Shown here: positions 58,799-64,000 of the stretch, in pieces | Layout: each line of letters starts with the position of its first letter | Numbering within the stretch: position 1 is the first letter of the stretch | Source: Candidatus Regiella insecticola LSR1 | GTDB taxonomy: Bacteria; Pseudomonadota; Gammaproteobacteria; Enterobacterales; Enterobacteriaceae | Direction of reading: 5' to 3' | Length of the DNA: 64,000 nt | Assembly: GCF_000143625.1 (NCBI RefSeq) | Contig: NZ_GL379592.1 | Location: forward strand, 124,001 to 188,000 | Notes under the pieces: model-generated | What the model saw: the letters and a program-made list of their open reading frames with translations, nothing else | The model's database searches: none | What the model was told of the DNA's origin: nothing | Translations under genes and position numbers: made by a program

Positions 58799-59392
58799 AT
58801 GAGAATAATCACGCTAGTCGCGGTATTAGCGATGGTTACCATTGGATTAGCTGGTGCTCTCTTTTTAGCAGGAGGGCGCCTCAATACGAGTAGCAGTATG
58901 CCGTTGGGTCTGTATTGGATCACTGATAAACCAATGGCGAAAGGCGAATATGTTATTTTTTGTCCCCCACTACAAGCCGCATTTAAGGAAGCAAAGCAGC
59001 GCGGTTATATTGGTTCCGGTTTATGTCCTGGTAACTATAGTTATATGATGAAAAAAATTGTTGCCCTCCAAGGTGACAACATTGCGATTACCGCTCAAGG
59101 TGTTAGCGTGAACGATACCTTGCTGCCTCATACTACCCCTTTGCCAACCGACAGAGCCGGGCAACTGTTACCACAAATCAGCATAGCATCTTACACCTTA
59201 AGTGAATCCGAATTATTACTGATGACGGAGCACAGTCCTACTTCATTTGATTCACGTTATTTTGGAGCTGTTAATAAAACTCAAGTTGTCTCTGTTATAC
59301 GCCCCGTATTAACGTCTTCAACCTATTGGGGTCAATGGTTTTTAAAAAAATACCATGCGTTAAAAAATTATAAGGAAATAAGAGATGAATAA
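58799..59392 (+). CDS. TraF-like conjugative-transfer signal peptidase (S26 family)
   Basis: 197 residues. An N-terminal membrane helix (ITLVAVLAMVTIGLAGALFLAGG) precedes the Ser nucleophile region NTSSSMPLGLYW and the Lys general-base region YMMKKIVALQGDNI, which is the S26 Ser-Lys dyad order. The box FDSRYFGAV is also conserved. TraF of plasmid RP4 and Ti processes pilin during conjugation. No other transfer genes are near, and the stop overlaps queF by 8 bp, so it may be a stranded relic or be reused for other exported proteins. Confidence 0.82.
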   Translation: MRIITLVAVLAMVTIGLAGALFLAGGRLNTSSSMPLGLYWITDKPMAKGEYVIFCPPLQAAFKEAKQRGYIGSGLCPGNYSYMMKKIVALQGDNIAITAQGVSVNDTLLPHTTPLPTDRAGQLLPQISIASYTLSESELLLMTEHSPTSFDSRYFGAVNKTQVVSVIRPVLTSSTYWGQWFLKKYHALKNYKEIRDE

Positions 59393-60224
59393 CAGTCAAT
59401 ACCTTTATTCAAAACATCTTGGTCAAAAATCACAGTATATAGATACATACAACGAAAAATTATTAGTAGCCATACCTCGATCAGTAGGAAGAAAAGAAAT
59501 AGGCTTAATCGATGAAAAAATACCCTTCACTGGATTTGATTTGTGGACGGCATATGAACTTTCTTGGTTGAATAAAAAAGGAAAACCGCAGGTTGCTATG
59601 GCGGAGTTTACTGTACCCGCCACATCCCCAAATTTGATTGAATCCAAATCACTCAAACTTTATTTAAATAGTCTAAACCAATCCTATCTCGATTCTTCAG
59701 AGGTTCACCAACATATCTCAAAAGACCTCTCTCACATCGCTGAAGCTGAAGTGAAAGTGACACTATTTGAGGGGATGAAAAATTACAGCAAAAAAATTGA
59801 TGAGCCTGACTACATTAGCATTGATGAAAGCGATATAGAGGTCAATGACTATAAATTTAATGCTGATCATTTAAAAAATGCAGTGACAGAAAAATCACCT
59901 TTTGTTACTGAGCGCCTGACGTCAAATCTTTTAAAATCTAATTGTTTAGTCACCCTGCAACCTGACTGGGCCAGTGTTTTTATAAAATATGAAGGCAAAA
60001 AAATAGATAGAGAAAAGTTGCTTCGATATATTATCTCGTTCCGAAAACATAATGAATTTCATGAGCAATGTGTAGAAAGGATATTTTTAGATATAAAAAA
60101 ATATTGTCATCCACAAAAATTAACGGTTTTTGCCAGATATACACGTCGAGGAGGATTAGATATTAATCCCTTTAGAAGCGATTACGAATCGACATCAGCC
60201 ATAGGGCGATTAGTCAGACAATAA
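59385..60224 (+). CDS. queF: NADPH-dependent 7-cyano-7-deazaguanine reductase
   Basis: Reduces preQ0 to preQ1 for tRNA queuosine. 279 residues (E. coli YqcD 282), long two-domain form. Conserved: PRSVGRKEIGL, FTGFDLWTAYELSWLN, GKPQVAMAEF, VPATSPNLIESKSLKLYLNS, the thioimide-forming Cys in LKSNCLVTLQPDWAS, FHEQCVERIF, RYTRRGGLDINPFRS. Overlaps the upstream peptidase gene. Confidence 0.96.
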   Translation: MNNSQYLYSKHLGQKSQYIDTYNEKLLVAIPRSVGRKEIGLIDEKIPFTGFDLWTAYELSWLNKKGKPQVAMAEFTVPATSPNLIESKSLKLYLNSLNQSYLDSSEVHQHISKDLSHIAEAEVKVTLFEGMKNYSKKIDEPDYISIDESDIEVNDYKFNADHLKNAVTEKSPFVTERLTSNLLKSNCLVTLQPDWASVFIKYEGKKIDREKLLRYIISFRKHNEFHEQCVERIFLDIKKYCHPQKLTVFARYTRRGGLDINPFRSDYESTSAIGRLVRQ

Positions 60225-60271
60225 GTGACTGCTCCCCGCCCTATTGGACAACAGTTTACAGCGAATTTTGC

Positions 60272-60417
60272 TAAGAGCCTATTCGAAATCTTCTTGAGCG
60301 ACGCTCAATTGAGGAAAAAATGGGCGAAAAAGCGCAGTTTACATACAGTAAATGAGCATTTTGAGCCCGTTTTTGACGAAGTATCAGCGAGCACAAGAGA
60401 TTTCGAGCAGGTGCTAA
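60272..60417. repeat. repeat family E, complete copy (146 bp)
   Basis: TAAGAGCCTATTCGAAATCT to AGATTTCGAGCAGGTGCTAA; imperfect terminal inverted repeats of about 20 bp. Its right end cuts gppA. Confidence 0.85.
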
Positions 60418-61319
60418 CACAGCATCTCGTACAACAGCCCCTCCCGCAGCCCTCCTCCTGAAAGACCCATACTTTCGATATTTAATTCCTGAAAAATAGC
60501 GATCAAAATCGACAAACCACTGGGAAAAACACCGGTACGCTCTAACGTCAATCCTGCAATATCCAGATTCTCTATATTGCCGCAGACAATCGCTTTTTGT
60601 TTCAATTGCTGTAACCTTTCTAAGGTGATCAATTCGTCCATCCCTTGATTGATCATAATTTCTTGCAATCGTTGAACAATACCAGAAGTCCCAACGCAAA
60701 TTTGCCAACCATGGTGACGAAAATTCACGCCAACTGGCTGAATAATTTCTCCCGCACTTTGTTCAGCTTGAGCAAAATTTTGGGTTGATAGCACAGCATC
60801 GTGAAAATAACGATCCAGCCAGGTAACACAGCCCATGGGCAAACTAACTAGAATATTAGCTTGCGTCCCACTGCCAGCAATCAGCTCGGTACTGCCTCCT
60901 CCAATATCAACCACTAAACGCTTTTCCGGCCCTATGGTATTTTGTGCCATTCCCTGATAAATGAGCCGTGCTTCTTCCTCACCACTAATCACTTCGATAG
61001 AACAATTTAGAATATCACGTGCTCTGGCCAAAAATAGATCCGCATTAGATGCTAACCTCAATGCAGCGGTTGCAACCACACGGATCTGATGACGAGGAAT
61101 ATTTTGTAAAGAGGTAGCAAATAATGTTAAGCATTGCCAACCTCGTTCTAGTGACGCTTGCGATAAGCAATTTTTAGCATCTAGACTTGCTGCTAAGCGT
61201 ACTTTTTGCTTAATACGGTTTAATGGCTGAATACTGCCTGCTACCTTACGTACTACCAACATATGAAAACTATTGGATCCTAGGTCGATAACAGCATGGT
61301 GTGAGGTAGCATTGGACAT
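60414..61319 (-). CDS. gppA: Ppx/GppA phosphatase, C-terminally truncated by repeat E
   Basis: GppA converts pppGpp to ppGpp. 301 residues against 494 in E. coli. The ASKHA N-terminal part is intact ([95 protein letters not shown]). At LYEM the homology ends; LC-TAG follows, read from a family E repeat. The HD-like C-terminal domain of about 190 residues is absent. It may retain partial activity or be a pseudogene. It follows rhlB by a few bases, as in E. coli. Confidence 0.88.
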   Translation of the reverse strand: MSNATSHHAVIDLGSNSFHMLVVRKVAGSIQPLNRIKQKVRLAASLDAKNCLSQASLERGWQCLTLFATSLQNIPRHQIRVVATAALRLASNADLFLARARDILNCSIEVISGEEEARLIYQGMAQNTIGPEKRLVVDIGGGSTELIAGSGTQANILVSLPMGCVTWLDRYFHDAVLSTQNFAQAEQSAGEIIQPVGVNFRHHGWQICVGTSGIVQRLQEIMINQGMDELITLERLQQLKQKAIVCGNIENLDIAGLTLERTGVFPSGLSILIAIFQELNIESMGLSGGGLREGLLYEMLC

Positions 61320-61325
61320 CGTATA

Positions 61326-62621
61326 TTATTGACCTGATCGTTTACGGTTGTTACGTAATACATTATTGTCGCTACGTGATACAGATTGGCGGCGCGTACC
61401 GACGAGAGTGCGACGAGCACGTGGTAGCGGTTTGGGTTGAGGCAAATCTGTTAACAAGCTATCACTATTATATTTACTGACCGGGATCCTATGACCGATA
61501 TAGCCTTCAATTGCCGGCAAATTTAGTGCGTACTCTTCACAAGCTAAACTGATTGAATAACCACTTTCTCCCGCCCGCCCAGTACGACCTATGCGGTGAA
61601 CATAATCTTCACAATCATCAGGTAGGTCATAATTAAAAACATGTGTCACTAATGGAATATGCAACCCACGGGCAGCGACATCCGTCGCAACTAAAATATC
61701 TAGATCGCCTTTTGTAAATTCTTCTAAAATACGTTGACGTTTTTTTTGCGCAACATCTCCTGTCAATAGCCCAACTCTATGGCCATCAGCGGCTAAATGA
61801 CGCCAAATATCTTCGCAACGATGCTTAGTATTAGAAAAAATAATACAACGATCTGGCCATTCTTCTTCAATCAGTGTTTGTAATAGCCGCATTTTCTCTT
61901 CATTTGAAGGATAAAATAATTCTTCTTGAATACGGTGGCCTGTTTTTTGTAGCGGCTCTACTTCAACATATTGGCCATTATGCATTAGTTCAAATGCAAG
62001 CTCATGTACTCGGCAAGACAGGGTGGCGGAAAATAGCATATTCAAGCGTTTATCTGCTGATGGCATACTATGAAAAAGCCAACGTATATCTTTGATAAAA
62101 CTGATATCACACATACGATCAGCTTCATCTAACACCACAACCTGAATTGCAGCTAAATTAATATAGCCTTGTTTTGCATAACCAATGATACGGCCAGTGG
62201 TGCCAATTAGAATATCGACGCCCTTTTCCAGTACCTTAAGTTGTTTATCATAACCATCCCCACCGTAAGCCAGACCTAATTTCAAGCCGCTGGATTGAGA
62301 TAAAGACACCGCGTCTGCATGAATCTGTAGGGCTAACTCCCGTGTCGGTCCCATAATTAAAGCGCGTGGTTGATTAATCATTTTTCCCTCTTCCGCTGGG
62401 AAAGAAAGTAAATGATGAAAAGTAGACGCTAAAAACGCGAGCGTCTTTCCAGTACCTGTTTGCGCCTGACCCGCCACATCTTGCCCGGTTAGGGTGATTG
62501 GCAACGTTAACGCCTGGATAGGCGTGCAATTATGAAATCCCTCATTTTCAAGGACCTCGATAACCTGTGGGTGCAGGGCGAAGTCGGAAAACTTCTGTTC
62601 GGTCAAGTGTGTTTTGCTCAT
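61326..62621 (-). CDS. rhlB: ATP-dependent RNA helicase RhlB
   Basis: DEAD-box helicase of the RNA degradosome. 431 residues (E. coli 421). Motifs in order: Q motif ([30 protein letters not shown]), motif [11 protein letters not shown], Ia PTRELALQI, Ib [63 protein letters not shown] basic tail follows. Divergent from trxA, as in E. coli. Confidence 0.96.
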   Translation of the reverse strand: MSKTHLTEQKFSDFALHPQVIEVLENEGFHNCTPIQALTLPITLTGQDVAGQAQTGTGKTLAFLASTFHHLLSFPAEEGKMINQPRALIMGPTRELALQIHADAVSLSQSSGLKLGLAYGGDGYDKQLKVLEKGVDILIGTTGRIIGYAKQGYINLAAIQVVVLDEADRMCDISFIKDIRWLFHSMPSADKRLNMLFSATLSCRVHELAFELMHNGQYVEVEPLQKTGHRIQEELFYPSNEEKMRLLQTLIEEEWPDRCIIFSNTKHRCEDIWRHLAADGHRVGLLTGDVAQKKRQRILEEFTKGDLDILVATDVAARGLHIPLVTHVFNYDLPDDCEDYVHRIGRTGRAGESGYSISLACEEYALNLPAIEGYIGHRIPVSKYNSDSLLTDLPQPKPLPRARRTLVGTRRQSVSRSDNNVLRNNRKRSGQ

Positions 62622-62739
62622 AGTGTGGTAGAATACCAGCTAATTGTTGCTTTAAGAAAGCGTATCCGGTGAAATAAAGTCAATCTTTTCTTGATTAATA
62701 CTATATCAAACCAGTTGACACAATACTTTGGAGTAGAGT

Positions 62740-63066
62740 ATGAGCAAAAATATAAAGGATCTTGAAGATAAAACTTTCCAAGTTGATGTATTAAAAGCCA
62801 GTGGTCCAGTGTTAGTTGATTTTTGGGCTGAATGGTGCGGTCCATGTAAAACACTTGCTCCAATTTTGGATGAAATTGCTAACGAATATGCAGGAAAGCT
62901 GACTGTCACCAAATTAAATATAGATGATCAGCGGGAAACAGCCCCAAAATATGGTGTACGCGGCATCCCAACACTATTGTTATTTAAAGACGGGAAAGTA
63001 GCAGCGAATCAGGTAGGACTTGTATCGAAAACTGACCTTAAGAAACTTCTGGATACCCACTTGTAA
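62740..63066 (+). CDS. trxA: thioredoxin 1
   Basis: 108 residues (E. coli 109). Redox-active WCGPC at residues 32-36 within [11 protein letters not shown], cis-Pro in [13 protein letters not shown], and the terminal LKKLLDTHL. General disulphide reductase. GGAG lies upstream of the ATG. Upstream of rho as in E. coli. Confidence 0.97.
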   Translation: MSKNIKDLEDKTFQVDVLKASGPVLVDFWAEWCGPCKTLAPILDEIANEYAGKLTVTKLNIDDQRETAPKYGVRGIPTLLLFKDGKVAANQVGLVSKTDLKKLLDTHL

Positions 63067-63538
63067 TCGATTTTGACATCGTCAGAGTCAGATATTTAGC
63101 GTAAAATATGATTTCTCTCTCGCTGGCAACTAGACGATTGCAAAGAAGCATGTTAGATTTAGTTCATTCGCTGCGCGGCTTATTCTTTCAAAAACAGAAT
63201 TAAGCGCTGTTCTCGCTGCACAGAATGCATTGATGGCAGAGCGCTCTTCACCTAGCTAATTGTTACCTGACGATTTAATCAAGTAAAAACTCATCTAAGC
63301 GAGTGAGAGTTAATTATATTAGTAGTAGGGATCCCCGGCTTAAAGTCGGGGTGCAATCAAAGAATCAGTCTAAACATTTAACCTCGAAGCTGCCACTGTC
63401 ATATGCCCTTCGCCTTTGAAGCTGCGGCCAGGGCGTGAGACCGATGAGCGTAATATACTACGTGATTCGCCGGTTGCTTTATCACACAATCCAAAACAAT
63501 ACTTCGAGACATATTCCCAGTTTAAAGAACCCACCATT
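63067..63538. other. rho leader region
   Basis: About 470 bp between trxA and rho. It contains a partial family D repeat (63402-63475: TATGCCCTTCGCCTTTGAAG...GTGATTCGCCGG) and a hairpin CCCCGGCTT/AAGTCGGGG at 63331-63349. Rho genes are autoregulated in their leader, but I found no convincing rhoL leader peptide. Confidence 0.5.
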
Positions 63539-64000
63539 ATGAATCTTACTGAATTAAAAAACATCCCAGTTCATGAGTTAATAAAACTTGGCGAAGAAAT
63601 GAATCTAGAAAATCTAGCTCGTACACGCAAACAAGACATTATCTTTTCTATCCTTAAACAACACGCTAAAAGTGGCGAAGATATCTCTGGGGATGGCGTG
63701 TTGGAAATATTGCAAGATGGATTTGGTTTTCTCCGTTCAGGAGACAGTTCTTACCTTGCCGGTCCTGACGATATCTATGTTTCTCCTAGCCAAATTCGTC
63801 GTTTTAACCTTCGTACTGGTGACACTATTGCCGGTAAAATTCGGCCACCTAAAGAAGGTGAACGTTATTTTGCGCTATTGAAAGTGAACGAAGTTAATTA
63901 CGATAAACCAGAAAATTCCCGAAACAAAATCCTCTTTGAAAATCTGACTCCTCTACATCCTAACTCGCGGTTAAGGATGGAACGAGGCAATGGTTCAACG
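63539..64000 (+). CDS. rho: transcription termination factor Rho, N-terminal part (cut by window edge)
   Basis: 154 codons up to the window end. The N-terminal helix bundle [20 protein letters not shown], and the cold-shock-like RNA-binding domain [62 protein letters not shown] are near-identical to E. coli Rho. The ATPase domain lies outside the window. Confidence 0.97.
   Translation, partial: MNLTELKNIPVHELIKLGEEMNLENLARTRKQDIIFSILKQHAKSGEDISGDGVLEILQDGFGFLRSGDSSYLAGPDDIYVSPSQIRRFNLRTGDTIAGKIRPPKEGERYFALLKVNEVNYDKPENSRNKILFENLTPLHPNSRLRMERGNGST

Noticed and set aside
63067..63538. rhoL leader peptide and a TTGACA/TAAAAT promoter upstream of rho
   Set aside because: No peptide resembling RhoL; the boxes at 63073 and 63102 are 23 bp apart, too far for a normal sigma-70 promoter.

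Overview
The window comes from a gammaproteobacterium of the order Enterobacterales. Its conserved genes are closest in sequence and order to the Yersinia/Serratia side of that order: waaA-waaE-coaD, aroQ-accB-accC-yhdT-panF, cyaA divergent from hemCDXY, mreBCD-rng-tldD, gppA/rhlB-trxA-rho, and an initiator tRNA beside amiC. Overlaid on this are many pseudogenes, several insertion sequences, dozens of short palindromic repeats, missing neighbours (truD, surE, nlpD, rpoS, maf, yhdP, feoB) and several large toxin or effector-like genes. That mix fits a facultative insect endosymbiont in an intermediate stage of genome decay, such as the aphid symbionts Regiella or Hamiltonella. The genus is inferred, not shown by the sequence.

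Layout. 1-6.2 kb: end of ispF, pcm, mutM, coaD, an IS3-family remnant, the LPS inner-core genes waaE and waaA, a BON lipoprotein and a small exported protein. 6.2-13.6 kb: an accessory island with a decayed RTX toxin, a Fic-domain protein with a likely autoregulatory operator and a 717-codon toxin-like protein. 13.6-20.1 kb: tcdA, a leucine-rich-repeat effector candidate, tRNA-fMet, a frameshifted amiC, a secreted chorismate mutase, yffB, dapE and ypfN. 20.4-23.6 kb: a SopA/NleL-like E3 ligase candidate and a dinJ-yafQ toxin-antitoxin pair broken by an IS5-family element. 23.7-35.4 kb: cyaA, hemCDXY, pitA, uspA, rfaD and rfaF. 35.6-37.5 kb: an invasin-like pseudogene cut by an IS630-family element. 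37.9-44.6 kb: mreBCD, rng, tldD and a barnase/barstar pair. 44.7-49.9 kb: a full-length RTX/beta-propeller toxin and two gene fragments. 50-56.1 kb: panF, yhdT, an 883-bp tandem duplication, an intact IS, accC, accB and aroQ. 56.2-64 kb: 4.5S RNA (ffs), feoA, a grxA stub, aspC, a TraF-like peptidase, queF, a truncated gppA, rhlB, trxA and the start of rho.

The most striking feature is a set of at least five short inverted-repeat families, called A to E here. A begins TAGACCTCTT, B begins TATAGCCGAATC, C and D begin TATACCC, and E begins TTAGCRCCTG or TAAGAGCCT. Their ends carry TA, and many copies sit exactly on the 3' ends of genes. In at least ten genes the stop codon, and often the last residues, are repeat sequence: mutM, waaE, rfaD, rfaF, hemD, the secreted chorismate mutase, aroQ, the yfcH remnant, gppA and feoA, with coaD probable. 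One D copy lies in frame inside yffB. Family A shares its terminal inverted repeat with the intact IS at 52534-53446, which is therefore the likely source of its transposase.

Metabolically the window covers haem precursor synthesis, LPS core assembly, fatty-acid initiation, diaminopimelate synthesis, queuosine precursor reduction, phosphate and pantothenate uptake, and cell-shape control. The accessory genes (RTX toxin, ADP-ribosyltransferase-like toxin, Fic protein, E3-ligase-like effector, LRR protein, secreted chorismate mutase, secreted RNase) point to interaction with a eukaryotic host or competing microbes.
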